Below are positions 1-9,366 of a DNA stretch of 64,000 bases, piece after piece. The notes beneath the pieces were generated by a model, which was not told the DNA's origin, ran no database searches, and was given only the letters and a program-made list of their open reading frames with translations. The stretch covers positions 143,088-207,087 of the forward strand of contig NZ_JACIDZ010000010.1 of assembly GCF_014196625.1 (NCBI RefSeq), in the 5' to 3' direction. The stretch comes from Martelella radicis. GTDB lineage: Bacteria; Pseudomonadota; Alphaproteobacteria; Rhizobiales; Rhizobiaceae. The position numbers were made by a program, and so were the translations under genes. Within the stretch, counting starts at the first letter, position 1, and every line of letters begins with the position of its first letter.

Positions 1-1
1 A

Positions 2-1075
2 GGCCGCATCTCGCCGGACGTTCAGGCGAACTACCTGGCCTCCCCGCCGCTGGTCGTCGCCCATGCGCTGGCCGGCACGGTGACCAAGGACCTGACCACC
101 GAGCCGCTCGGCGAGGACAAGGACGGCAATCCGGTCTACCTCAAGGACATCTGGCCGTCGGCCAAGGAAGTCCAGGAGACGATCGAGAAATACGTCACCC
201 GCGAGCTCTACGAGAGCAAGTATGCGGACGTCTTCAAGGGCGACGAAAACTGGCAGGCGGTTCAGATCCCCGACGGCCAGACCTACGCCTGGGACGACAA
301 CTCGACCTATGTGCAGAACCCGCCCTATTTCGTCGGCATGACGCAGACGCCGGGCGCGGTTTCCGACATCAAGGGCGCGCGCATTCTCGGCCTCTTCGGC
401 GACAAGATCACCACCGACCACATTTCTCCGGCGGGCTCCATCAAGGCGCAGTCGCCCGCAGGCGAATATCTGATCGGCCATGGCGTTTCGGTTGCCGACT
501 TCAACCAGTACGGCACGCGTCGCGGCAATCACGAAGTGATGATGCGCGGCACCTTCGCCAATATCCGCATCCGCAATCACATGCTCGGCCCGAACGGCAA
601 GGAAGGTGGCTACACGATCCACTATCCGTCCAAGGAAGAGATGTCGATCTTCGACGCAGCCATGGAATACAAGAAGGAAGGCGTTCCGCTCGTCATCTTC
701 GCCGGCGGCGAATATGGCAACGGCTCCTCGCGTGACTGGGCGGCCAAGGGCACCAACCTTCTGGGCGTGCGCGCCGTGATTGCCGAAAGCTACGAGCGTA
801 TCCACCGCTCGAACCTCGTCGGCATGGGCGTCATTCCGTTCACGCTGGAAGACGGCGCAAGCTGGGAAAGCCTCGGCCTGAAGGGCGACGAGACAGTCTC
901 CATCGAAGGCCTCGCCGACATCAAGCCGCGCGAGAAGAAGGTCGCCAAGGTGACCTTTGCCGACGGCACGGTGAAGGACGTTCCGATCCTCTGCCGCATC
1001 GACACGCTCGACGAGCTCACCTACGTCAACAATGGCGGCATCCTGCAGACGGTGCTGCGCGATCTGGCCGCCTGA
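2..1075 (+). CDS. acnA: Aconitate hydratase, C-terminal part (5' end outside window)
   Basis: This enzyme interconverts citrate and isocitrate in the TCA cycle, using a cytosolic [4Fe-4S] cluster. The reading frame is open from the left edge; the first codons read GRISPDVQANYLASPPLVV, which is AcnA-like, so the visible part is about 357 residues of a protein usually near 890. The C-terminal swivel domain is present, with GDKITTDHISPAGSI and the SRDWAAKGTNLLGVRAVIAE substrate-binding region. The iron-sulfur cysteines must lie in the missing N-terminal part. The internal GTG at position 80 is not a real start. A strong intrinsic terminator follows 30 bases after the stop. No sign of decay is seen. 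Confidence 0.97.
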   Translation, partial: GRISPDVQANYLASPPLVVAHALAGTVTKDLTTEPLGEDKDGNPVYLKDIWPSAKEVQETIEKYVTRELYESKYADVFKGDENWQAVQIPDGQTYAWDDNSTYVQNPPYFVGMTQTPGAVSDIKGARILGLFGDKITTDHISPAGSIKAQSPAGEYLIGHGVSVADFNQYGTRRGNHEVMMRGTFANIRIRNHMLGPNGKEGGYTIHYPSKEEMSIFDAAMEYKKEGVPLVIFAGGEYGNGSSRDWAAKGTNLLGVRAVIAESYERIHRSNLVGMGVIPFTLEDGASWESLGLKGDETVSIEGLADIKPREKKVAKVTFADGTVKDVPILCRIDTLDELTYVNNGGILQTVLRDLAA

Positions 1076-1105
1076 TAAGGCCACAGCCATTGATGTGAAA
1101 CGAAG

Positions 1106-1136
1106 ACCGGGCGGCGCAAGCTGCCCGGTTTCTTTT
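1106..1136 (+). terminator. Intrinsic terminator of acnA
   Basis: A 10-bp GC-rich stem (ACCGGGCGGC paired with GCTGCCCGGT, one G-U pair) closes on a GCAA tetraloop and is followed by TTTCTTTT. It starts 30 bases after the aconitase stop codon and is the clearest rho-independent terminator in the window. Confidence 0.88.
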
Positions 1137-1269
1137 GGACGCCAAGCCGACATACCGTCCACGTCCTCCTCGTGCTTGACACGAGGATCCAGACAGCATG
1201 GTCTGGTTGTGTTGTGGCCACGCACCTTGTAACCCATCTTTCAAGCGCGTTTTCAGGGAGCATTGCGTC

Positions 1270-2355
1270 ATGTCATCCATACCCTTCGCAGTCATCGGTT
1301 CCGGCTGGCGGGCGGCTTTCTTCCTCAAGATCGCCAGCCTGCTTCCCGGGCATTTTCGCGCCGTCGGCATTGTCACCGGTCGACCGGAGGCCGAGCGAAC
1401 GGCGCTGGCGGAGCGTTGGAGCGTCCCGGCCTTCTCCTCTGTCGAAACGCTTCTGGAAGCTACGAAGCCAGAATTTGCCGTGGTTTCAGTTCGCAAGGAC
1501 GAAATCGTGGCGCGCATCTCGGAGCTAGCAACGTGCAATCTTCCAGTGCTCGCCGAAACCCCGGTCGCCCCCGACCACGGTGGCCTGCTCGCAATCAACG
1601 CGCTGGTGGAAGCGGGCGCGAGGATCGAAGTGGCCGAGCAGTATTTCCTGCACCCGATCATTGCGGCGATGCGGCGCCTGATCGATGAAGGACTGATCGG
1701 TACGCCGAACTACGCCCATGTTTCGCTCATGCAGACCTATCACGGCATCTCCGTGATGCGGAAGCTTCTGGGCATCGGCTTCGAAAACGCGACCGTCACC
1801 GCCAACAGTTTTTCCCTGCCGGTGGTCAAGGGTCCGGGCCGGTTTGATCAGCCGGAACGCCTCGAAATCATCGAGGCCAGCCAGACCATCGCCACCTTCG
1901 ATTTCGACGGCAAAGTGGGCGTCTATGACTTTGCCGACGCCCAGCACCGCAGCCGTATCCGTTCGCCACGTCTTACCGTGCGCGGCGAACGCGGCGAGAT
2001 CACGCCCGAACGCACGACCTATCTGATCGATGAGAGCACGCCGGTGACGGTTGAGCTCGCCCGCATGGACAAGGGCCATTTCACCAATTTCGAGGGTTAT
2101 CACCATCACGCCATCATGGCCGGCGGGCGCTATATTTACGAAAATCCCTTTCCCGGTCCGCATCTGACCGATGACGAGATCGCGGTCGCGACCTGCCTTG
2201 CCAATATGCGCGCCTTTGTCGAGGACGGCCTGTCCTCTTACAGCTTCGCAGAGGCTGCGCAGGACTGCGCTCTGGCCGCAGCGATGGAAAAGGCCGCCAC
2301 ACGCGGGCGCCCGATGGCAACCGAAACCAAGCCCTGGCAGCGCTCTGGTTCGTAG
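1270..2355 (+). CDS. Gfo/Idh/MocA family oxidoreductase
   Basis: Predicted NAD(P)-dependent sugar- or polyol-type dehydrogenase of about 361 residues. The N-terminus from ATG 1270 reads MSSIPFAVIGSGWRAAFFLK, a Rossmann start with a G-x-G-x-x-A pattern. The usual family motif EKP is replaced by AETPVAPDHGG. The C-terminal half has the mixed sheet expected of the family. The frame is open further upstream to a GTG at 1198, but that extension (MVWLCCGHAP) has no family character, so ATG 1270 is preferred. It stands alone between the acnA terminator and the ExoD-like gene. The substrate cannot be told from sequence. Confidence 0.8.
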   Translation: MSSIPFAVIGSGWRAAFFLKIASLLPGHFRAVGIVTGRPEAERTALAERWSVPAFSSVETLLEATKPEFAVVSVRKDEIVARISELATCNLPVLAETPVAPDHGGLLAINALVEAGARIEVAEQYFLHPIIAAMRRLIDEGLIGTPNYAHVSLMQTYHGISVMRKLLGIGFENATVTANSFSLPVVKGPGRFDQPERLEIIEASQTIATFDFDGKVGVYDFADAQHRSRIRSPRLTVRGERGEITPERTTYLIDESTPVTVELARMDKGHFTNFEGYHHHAIMAGGRYIYENPFPGPHLTDDEIAVATCLANMRAFVEDGLSSYSFAEAAQDCALAAAMEKAATRGRPMATETKPWQRSGS

Positions 2356-2483
2356 CGCCTCTCGGACCTCCTCCTCTGTTGCGAAAGGCGGCGCGTCAGT
2401 TGCGGAACCTTCATAATTGAAACCGGAACGATGTTCGCGCCGCCGCGTTTCGCCGCCAAGGGACATGAACACCGGAGCACGAT

Positions 2484-3077
2484 GTGAGCAACGACAAAGA
2501 GGAGCAACCGAATTCGCTGACCGGGATCACGCGGGAAGCGCTTGACCATTCCGACGGAGAACGGGTTTCGGTCAACGACATGCTTTCGACATTCGGTTCG
2601 GCCTCCTTCGTGCCGCTGCTGATCCTGCCGTCGCTTCTGGTCATGTCGCCCCTTGGCGGCGTGCCGGGATTGTCCTCGCTGTTCGGAATCATGATCGTGC
2701 TGATCGCCGGTCAGCGGCTGATCGGGCAGAAGAGCATCTGGCTCCCGGGCTTCGTCCGCAACCGTTCCATTGAGAGCGACAAGGCGGCCGGGGCGATGAA
2801 GAAGATGCTGCCTGCGACCCGTTTCATCGACCGCCATTCGCGCCGGCGCCTCGCCTTCCTGTTTCGCGATCCAGTCACCCTCATTCTTCCGCTTGCCTGC
2901 GTGGCGGCCGGCGCCCTCATGCCGGTTCTGGAGCTCGTGCCCTTCGCTTCGGCTTTTCTGGGGCTCGCCGTCACGCTGATTGCCTATTCGATGTTGAGCC
3001 GCGACGGGCTGTATGCGCTTCTGGCTCTGGCGCCGGTCGCTGCAGCCCTGTGGGTCGGGCAAACCGTTATCTTGTGA
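2484..3077 (+). CDS. ExoD-family exopolysaccharide synthesis membrane protein
   Basis: A 197-residue inner-membrane protein of the ExoD family, named after a Sinorhizobium meliloti protein needed for exopolysaccharide production and alkali tolerance; the molecular role is unknown. The N-terminal 35 residues are soluble. They are followed by hydrophobic segments around 38-80, a basic linker with FIDRHSRRRLAFL, and three further hydrophobic stretches to the C-terminus. The start is GTG 2484, because the ATG at 2482 runs straight into a stop; a GGAG lies about 8 bases upstream. Length and segment order fit the family. It may be a paralogue rather than exoD itself. Confidence 0.85.
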   Translation: MSNDKEEQPNSLTGITREALDHSDGERVSVNDMLSTFGSASFVPLLILPSLLVMSPLGGVPGLSSLFGIMIVLIAGQRLIGQKSIWLPGFVRNRSIESDKAAGAMKKMLPATRFIDRHSRRRLAFLFRDPVTLILPLACVAAGALMPVLELVPFASAFLGLAVTLIAYSMLSRDGLYALLALAPVAAALWVGQTVIL

Positions 3078-3191
3078 TGACACACGCATTTTTCACCCCA
3101 TCGTGACTTTCGATTGAAGGGGGATGAGGCTAGATTGACGCCATACTTGATAAGCACCGGCTTATGATGGCCGCGTGATCCCTTTAAACCG

Positions 3192-3944
3192 GTGAAGGTT
3201 CCTGCCGTGCTGAAGCAGACGATCATATCGGCCGCCTTTCTTGCGGCCCTTGCCTTCTCCCCGGCAGAGGCGGGCAGGATCGAACATCCGCTCGGCGTGC
3301 TTGAGCTTTTCACCTCACAGGGTTGCTCGTCCTGCCCGCCGGCAGACCAGGCCGCGGCCGAGATTGCCGACCAGGGCGACATCATCGTGCTGAGCTACCA
3401 TGTCGACTACTGGAACTATCTCGGCTGGACCGACACGATGAGTAGCCGCGAGAACACCGAACGCCAATATGCCTATGGGGAGGCCATGGGCCGCAGCGGC
3501 GTCTACACGCCGCAGGCCATCCTGAACGGACGCGAGCAGATGATCGGCACCAGCAGCGCCGATCTCAACGAGAATTTCGACACGCTTGCCGGAAAGGGCG
3601 AAGGCCTCAACGTGCCGCTTTCTACCAGGATGCAGGGCGACGAAGTGCTGATTGATATCGGCTCCGGCGCCGGCAAGGCGGATGTCCTCGTGGTCTATTT
3701 CAAGGGCGAGGAGAAGGTTGCCATCAAGGAAGGCGAGAACAAGGGCAAGACGATCGCATACCGCAATATTGTCACCGATGTGCAGACGGTGGGCATGTGG
3801 CACGGTGAGCCGACCCGCATCACCCTTCCCGCCCGCGTTCTCGATCCGCGCGATAGTGACGGCTGCGCCATTCTGCTCCAGACGACCGACAAGGCCGGCA
3901 ACCCCGGACCGATCCTCGGCGCGACCCTGATCACGACGCACTGA
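3192..3944 (+). CDS. DUF1223 domain protein (secreted, thioredoxin-like)
   Basis: About 250 residues with an N-terminal signal peptide (hydrophobic IISAAFLAALAF, then PAEAG), so probably periplasmic. The start of the mature part carries ELFTSQGCSSCPPAD, with a CxxC pair at residues 45 and 48. This is the hallmark of DUF1223, a thioredoxin-fold family of unknown function. The family is frequent in alphaproteobacteria and may act in redox handling of envelope proteins. The start is either GTG 3192 or GTG 3207; the second has a better-placed AAGG. The gene is free-standing between the ExoD-like and PodJ-like genes. Confidence 0.85.
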   Translation: MKVPAVLKQTIISAAFLAALAFSPAEAGRIEHPLGVLELFTSQGCSSCPPADQAAAEIADQGDIIVLSYHVDYWNYLGWTDTMSSRENTERQYAYGEAMGRSGVYTPQAILNGREQMIGTSSADLNENFDTLAGKGEGLNVPLSTRMQGDEVLIDIGSGAGKADVLVVYFKGEEKVAIKEGENKGKTIAYRNIVTDVQTVGMWHGEPTRITLPARVLDPRDSDGCAILLQTTDKAGNPGPILGATLITTH

Positions 3945-4064
3945 GAAACCAGACCGGCCCGGATTTTCAGCGCTCTCGCGCCCGGTTTGCCCGAAGAATT
4001 AACAACTTCTTTACCATGTTCGGCGAAAGCTATGGGCCAGGACCTTTGATGCGGTCTTGCGTGC

Positions 4065-7000
4065 GTGAAGGGGACAGCTTGCTTGATGCGCCGCAGGAAC
4101 CGCCAACCGGAGCGGGCAAACACCATGGCGCAAACGCGGATGACACAGGACGCAACGGGCGGCAGGCCCTCCCTCGATGCGCTCAACCGCACGATCGAGG
4201 GGCTGGAATCGCGCCTCAGCGACCTCATGGAAGCACGCCCTTCAGCGCAGCGCCCGGCCCCGCGCCGCTTTCCAGAACCTCAGCAGGACCGCTTCCCGCG
4301 TGAACGCGCGCCCATGCCGAATCCCGGTTCGGCCCGCGTCGACGCAGAATTGCGCGAGATCGGCCGCACGCTGAAGGATCTGCGCGCCAGCGTGCGCGAG
4401 GATTTCTCCGCAAGCCTGCGCGACGAGCTTTCCGGCCTACACACAATGCTAAGCCATCTCGACCGGCAGACCGATACGCGCGATCTCGACGAGGAGACTC
4501 GCGGCGAATTGATCCGGATTTCCGAAGCCATGGACTGGCTGGTCGCCAATGCGGCAGCCGATGACGACAGCCGTCTGATGGCGGAATTCGACCACCTGCA
4601 ATCGCTTTTGCGCGGCCTTGCCGATGCCAAGAGCATCAACCGTCTGGAAAGCCGTTTCGAAAACATCGAGCGCCAGCTTGCCCCATTCGATGCATCGCGG
4701 CTCGACGCGGAGCTGACCGCGCTTGCGCGCGGCATCGACGAGTTGCGCCGCCAGGCTGATGACAATGACAGCGCGCGCAGCCTGGAGGATATCGAGAACC
4801 GCCTTTCCTCGCTCGCCCAGGCGATGGAAGTCCTGTGCACCCGCTTCCCTTCCGTCGGCAAGAAGCTCGACGGTCAGATCGGCTCGATCGAACGGCGCAT
4901 CGATGATATCAACCGCAATCTCGAAAGCCTCGGACGCCGTCAGGGCGAGCCGGTGCGCGATGCCGCCATAGAGCGGCTCGAAGGCCGGCTTTCCGAGCTG
5001 GCCAGCGCCGTTACCGCAGTCGACTGGCAGATGCGCGACCAGGGCGCCAAACAGCAGACACTTCTGGAAAATCTCGATGGCATGGCTCGGCGCATCGAGG
5101 GTCACCGCGGCGATGAGGGTCATCTGAAACTAGAAGCCCGCATCGAAAAACTCGCCGCCGCCGTAGAGCGGATCGGCCCCGGCGTCGATCGCCAGGCCCT
5201 CGGCAAAGCCGTGTCCGAGCTTTCAGAAAAGATCGGCCGTATTGATGTGGACGGCGCCGAGCGTCGGATTTCCGAGAAGATCGAAGCCAGCGCGGTCGGC
5301 AACTTCAGCGAGGATGATCGGCGCGACCTCAAGGCCCAGCTCGACCGGCTTGCGGGGCTCGTCGCCAATCACGGCTTGGAGCCGCGCGCGCTTGACGATG
5401 TCGTCAGCCGGATCAATGACAGGATCTCCCGCATTGATGTCCAAGGCAGCGAACGCCGCCTTGCCGCCAAGCTCGATTCGCTCAGCCTTTCTTCTTCCGG
5501 CGAGAGCGACCGCGAAGCGTTACGCGACGAGATCCGGCGGCTTTCCGGCCTCATCGAGAACGGCCGGCGCGGAATCGAACCCGCGGCCCTCGACGCGGCC
5601 GTCTCCCGCATCAACGACAGCATTTCCCGGATCGACCTTGCCGGCGCCGAGCGCAGGCTTTCCTCGCAGATCGCGACCATGCCGGCCCGCGGCGGTGAAA
5701 CCGGCGGCAAAGCCCCCGCGCTCGATACGGAAGCCTTCGAAAGACGTCTTGCGGCGCGCATCGATGCCCTCGATCTTTCCGGGACGGAGGAACGGCTTGC
5801 CCGCCGGATCGCCGCGCTGGAGAAGGATGGCTCTGAAGACCGCCTCAGCGCCCAGCTTTCCGCCCTTGCCAACCGTTTCGAGGAAAGCCGTCGCGACACC
5901 AGCGCCCCGGCGCTTGCCAAGCTTGAGCGCCAGATCGCAGAATTGACCACGCTTGTCAGCCGCCCGGATCCGAAACTGCCGCTGGCCGAGCTTGAGGAAC
6001 GCATCGGCGCGCGCATCGACAGCCTGACGGCCAGCAATGACGACTATCTCATCGAGGCGGCCCAGCACGCCGCCGAAGAAGCGCTGAAGAATTTCGAGCA
6101 GCGCCGCAAGGGCGAGGCCGACGAGCATATCGCCGTCATCAAGGCGCTTGCCGCCGACATGAAGAACCTCCAGCAGGCAGGTCGCGACAGCGCCGGTGCC
6201 GCCTCCCTGCATGACACGCTGAAGACAATCGCCGGCAGGCTCGACACGCTGAATGCCGGCGACGGCGGCGAATTCCCGGCTGGCGAAGGGAGGCGCGCGG
6301 AGACCGGCCCTTTCGTCGCAAAAGCGCCAACCATGCCACAGCAGGCCGGCAGGCCGGTTGAGAAGGCAGAAATCGAGGAAAGACAGCCGCCGCGCTTCGA
6401 GACCCGGTTCCCTGCGCCCACCGCAAGGCCCGCCCAGGCCCCGGCCGCCGGGAAAAAGCCCGAGGACAAGGCAAGCGACGATGTGCTCGACATCCTTTCG
6501 CGCGTGCGCGCCGGACAGAAGCCGGAAGGCCCTGTCCTGCCGATCCACGACCGTCCGGTTGCCAAGACGGAATACAAGAAACGCGATCCCGGCAAACCCG
6601 CCGGCGTGCGCAACCAGCGCTTTTCCGCCTCCGGCCCGCAGGGCGACCTGATCGCGGCGGCCCGCCGCGCCGCCCGCTCAGCGCTTGCCAATGCCGAGGA
6701 CATGACGCCTTCCGTCTCGCCCAAGGGCAAGAAGGACGGGGACGGGGACAAACCTTCCGGCGACGGCTTTTCACGCAGGCCCGTCTACCTCGCTGCCGGG
6801 GCCATCCTGCTGGCGATCATGGCCTACCCCTTCCTCACCGATCTCGGCCGTGACCGCGAGACCATCATGGAGGCCGTCAAGACCTTCGAGGATACGCCGC
6901 CTTCCTTTGCAGCGCCTTCGCGCCCGACGGCAAACGGAACGGCAGCGCGCTCGGCGGCGCAGCAGAATGTTGCCTCGGCGCCCTCGCTGCGGGCACCGGA

Positions 7001-8318
7001 ACGCGAGGCGGTCAAGACCAATTTCGCCGCCGAGGCGCCCGAGATCGCCGCCGCGCCGGCCGCGCGCGCTTTCCGCATGATCGAGGCCGACAACACGCTT
7101 GTGACCGGCAGCATCAATCCGGATGCGCCCGTCGCCGCAGTGAGCGAAAGCAGGCCCGCGCCGGGCGAAATGCCGGTGGAAACGCCCGTCGCCACCGCGC
7201 CGCCTGCAGCAAAGACACGCGAGCTGAAAGCGCCGGTCGAAACCGCTTCGGTCACCACCAAGGACGTGCTCGACATGCTGGCCGCGCCGACTGCCGCGCG
7301 CGAGGCCTCGGCCCCGCCCGTAGCCGCCGAAAAGCCGGCTGCGGCCGAACCGCCCCAGTCGCCGGCGGCAAGCCTCTCCGCCGCGCCGCCGCCCGAGGCA
7401 AGCGGAAACAGCGAGGCGCTGACCGCGCAGCGACCGAAGGAGCCCGCACCGCTCGACATCGCCGTTCCCAAGACCATCAAGCCTGAGGCTCTTGCCGATG
7501 CGGCACGCGGCGGCAATGCGGGCGCGCTCTACGAGATCGGCATGCGTTTCCAGGAAGGCCTGGGCCTCACGCGCGACCCGGCCGAGGCCGCCGTCTGGTT
7601 CGATGAGGCCGCCGAACGCGGCTCCGCGCCGGCCGCCTTCCAGCTCGGCAGCCTTTACGAGAAGGGCATCGGCGTCGACCGCGACCCGGCAAGGGCAATC
7701 ACGCTTTACCGCACGGCAGCCAGAGCCGGCAATGTCAGCGCCATGCACAATCTCGCCGTCATGCTCGCCAATGGCGCCGGCAGCGGCAAACCCGATTTCG
7801 CCGAGGCGGCGAAATGGTTCGGCGAAGCCGCCGAACACGGCGTTGCCGACAGCCAGTTCAACCTCGCCATCCTCCATGCGCGCGGCGCCGGCGTTGATGC
7901 CGACCTCGCCCAGTCCTACAAATGGTTCGCGATTGCCGCGGTCAATGGCGACACGGAAGCCGCCAAGCGACGCAACGAGGTGGCCGAGGCGCTTTCCGAG
8001 GCAGACCTCAACCGTGGCCGCAAGCTCGCTGCAGACTGGCAGGCCCGCGAGCCGTTGCCGGCCGCAAACCGGGTGGAAACGCCGGCCGAATGGCTGCCGC
8101 AGGCGCAGGTCGCCAGCGCCTCCGACAAGGAGGCGATCATCCGCGACATCCAGTCGATCCTGAACGAGCGCGGCTATGATGCAGGGCCCGAGGACGGGCT
8201 TCTTGGCGCGCGAACCGATGCCGCGATCAAGGCCTTCCAGGCAAAAAACGGCCTCGTGGCCGACGGGGCGATCACACCCGCGCTGGTGGAGACATTGCTC
8301 AATGGCAACAGCGTTTGA
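4065..8318 (+). CDS. PodJ-like polar localization protein: coiled coil, TM, Sel1 repeats, peptidoglycan-binding domain
   Basis: A 1417-residue bitopic protein. Residues 25-700 are charged, heptad-rich and likely coiled coil, and include three imperfect copies of a segment ending in RID-x-x-GAERR or RID-x-x-GSERR near residues 390, 465 and 530. A Pro/Ala-rich linker follows, then one transmembrane helix near 906-926 (YLAAGAILLAIMAYPFL). After this come a second low-complexity linker, four Sel1-like repeats near 1142-1310, and a C-terminal peptidoglycan-binding type 1 domain near 1354-1412. This layout matches PodJ of Caulobacter and Agrobacterium, which marks a cell pole and recruits polarity and division factors. 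The start may be GTG 4065, ATG 4086 or ATG 4125. Bias toward alanine and arginine makes the N-terminal homology weak, so the call rests on architecture. Confidence 0.8.
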   Translation: MKGTACLMRRRNRQPERANTMAQTRMTQDATGGRPSLDALNRTIEGLESRLSDLMEARPSAQRPAPRRFPEPQQDRFPRERAPMPNPGSARVDAELREIGRTLKDLRASVREDFSASLRDELSGLHTMLSHLDRQTDTRDLDEETRGELIRISEAMDWLVANAAADDDSRLMAEFDHLQSLLRGLADAKSINRLESRFENIERQLAPFDASRLDAELTALARGIDELRRQADDNDSARSLEDIENRLSSLAQAMEVLCTRFPSVGKKLDGQIGSIERRIDDINRNLESLGRRQGEPVRDAAIERLEGRLSELASAVTAVDWQMRDQGAKQQTLLENLDGMARRIEGHRGDEGHLKLEARIEKLAAAVERIGPGVDRQALGKAVSELSEKIGRIDVDGAERRISEKIEASAVGNFSEDDRRDLKAQLDRLAGLVANHGLEPRALDDVVSRINDRISRIDVQGSERRLAAKLDSLSLSSSGESDREALRDEIRRLSGLIENGRRGIEPAALDAAVSRINDSISRIDLAGAERRLSSQIATMPARGGETGGKAPALDTEAFERRLAARIDALDLSGTEERLARRIAALEKDGSEDRLSAQLSALANRFEESRRDTSAPALAKLERQIAELTTLVSRPDPKLPLAELEERIGARIDSLTASNDDYLIEAAQHAAEEALKNFEQRRKGEADEHIAVIKALAADMKNLQQAGRDSAGAASLHDTLKTIAGRLDTLNAGDGGEFPAGEGRRAETGPFVAKAPTMPQQAGRPVEKAEIEERQPPRFETRFPAPTARPAQAPAAGKKPEDKASDDVLDILSRVRAGQKPEGPVLPIHDRPVAKTEYKKRDPGKPAGVRNQRFSASGPQGDLIAAARRAARSALANAEDMTPSVSPKGKKDGDGDKPSGDGFSRRPVYLAAGAILLAIMAYPFLTDLGRDRETIMEAVKTFEDTPPSFAAPSRPTANGTAARSAAQQNVASAPSLRAPEREAVKTNFAAEAPEIAAAPAARAFRMIEADNTLVTGSINPDAPVAAVSESRPAPGEMPVETPVATAPPAAKTRELKAPVETASVTTKDVLDMLAAPTAAREASAPPVAAEKPAAAEPPQSPAASLSAAPPPEASGNSEALTAQRPKEPAPLDIAVPKTIKPEALADAARGGNAGALYEIGMRFQEGLGLTRDPAEAAVWFDEAAERGSAPAAFQLGSLYEKGIGVDRDPARAITLYRTAARAGNVSAMHNLAVMLANGAGSGKPDFAEAAKWFGEAAEHGVADSQFNLAILHARGAGVDADLAQSYKWFAIAAVNGDTEAAKRRNEVAEALSEADLNRGRKLAADWQAREPLPAANRVETPAEWLPQAQVASASDKEAIIRDIQSILNERGYDAGPEDGLLGARTDAAIKAFQAKNGLVADGAITPALVETLLNGNSV

Positions 8319-8439
8319 GAAGAATCGGCGGATTGCAACCGTTTGAATTGACAGGGGCGACCGCAAGCCGCAGAAAGTAAAGAGCATTTTCAACAGGCTG
8401 GATGAGACCCATCCGGCCCTGCCGCTATTGGGGAAACGC

Positions 8440-9366
8440 GTGTCGATCTACCTGCCGATTGCCGAACTTTCGGTTAATATCTTCGTTATTCTCGGCATGG
8501 GCGCGGCGGTCGGCTTTCTCTCTGGCATGTTCGGCGTCGGCGGCGGCTTTCTGATCACGCCGCTCCTGATCTTCTATCATATTCCCCCGGTCGTCGCCGT
8601 TGCGACCGGCGCCAGCCAGGTTGTCGCCTCATCGGTATCCGGAACGCTTACCCATTTCCGCCGCGGCACGCTCGACATGAAGCTCGGAACCGTGCTTCTG
8701 ACCGGCGGTCTGGTGGGGGCGACGATCGGCGTGTGGCTGTTTTCGCTGTTGCGCGAACTCGGCCAGCTCGACCTGGTGATCTCGATCCTCTATGTGGTGC
8801 TGTTGAGCTCGATCGGCAGTCTGATGCTGGTGGAAAGCATCCGCGCGATCCGCCGCAGCGCCAGCCAGAAACCGGTCTCCTTCCGCAAGCCCGGCCAGCA
8901 CAACTGGATCCACCGCCTGCCCTTCAAGATGCGCTTCAAGAAGTCGAAGCTTTATCTGAGCGTCATTCCGGTGTTCCTGCTCGGCGGTTCGATCGGCGTG
9001 CTGACCTCCTCGCTCGGTATCGGCGGCGGCTTCATCATGGTGCCGGCGATGATCTATCTTCTGCGCATACCGACCAATATCGTCGTCGGCACGTCGCTGT
9101 TCCAGATCATCTTCGTCTCCGCCTACACCACCGTGGTACAGGCGGTGACGAACTATGCGGTCGATATCGTGCTCGCCACGATCCTGATGCTGTCGAGCGT
9201 CATCGGCGCCCAATATGGCGTGCGCGTCGGCCAGAAGCTGAAGGGCGAACAGTTGCGCGCGCTCCTGGCTCTGCTCATCCTGGCCGTCGGCGTGCGCCTC
9301 GCCATCGGCCTTGTCGCAACCCCGACCGACCTGTTCTCCGTCGTCTTCGAAGGAGCGCCGGAATGA
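8440..9366 (+). CDS. TauE/SafE (TSUP) family membrane exporter
   Basis: A 308-residue integral membrane protein of the TSUP family, whose members are implicated in export of sulfite, sulfonates or sulfoacetate. The two-fold repeat typical of the family is clear: GFLSGMFGVGGGFLITPLL near the N-terminus and LTSSLGIGGGFIMVPAMIYLL in the second half, each followed by GTS/GAS-type segments. GTG 8440 is chosen because GGGGAAA sits just upstream; a TTG four codons earlier is possible. Its stop overlaps the next gene's start as ATGA, so the two are translationally coupled. The pairing with a TIGR02186 protein is common in Hyphomicrobiales. Confidence 0.9.
   Translation: MSIYLPIAELSVNIFVILGMGAAVGFLSGMFGVGGGFLITPLLIFYHIPPVVAVATGASQVVASSVSGTLTHFRRGTLDMKLGTVLLTGGLVGATIGVWLFSLLRELGQLDLVISILYVVLLSSIGSLMLVESIRAIRRSASQKPVSFRKPGQHNWIHRLPFKMRFKKSKLYLSVIPVFLLGGSIGVLTSSLGIGGGFIMVPAMIYLLRIPTNIVVGTSLFQIIFVSAYTTVVQAVTNYAVDIVLATILMLSSVIGAQYGVRVGQKLKGEQLRALLALLILAVGVRLAIGLVATPTDLFSVVFEGAPE

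Noticed and set aside
6771..8393. 540-codon minus-strand frame
   Set aside because: Shadow of the PodJ-like gene; Arg/Gly-rich and featureless.
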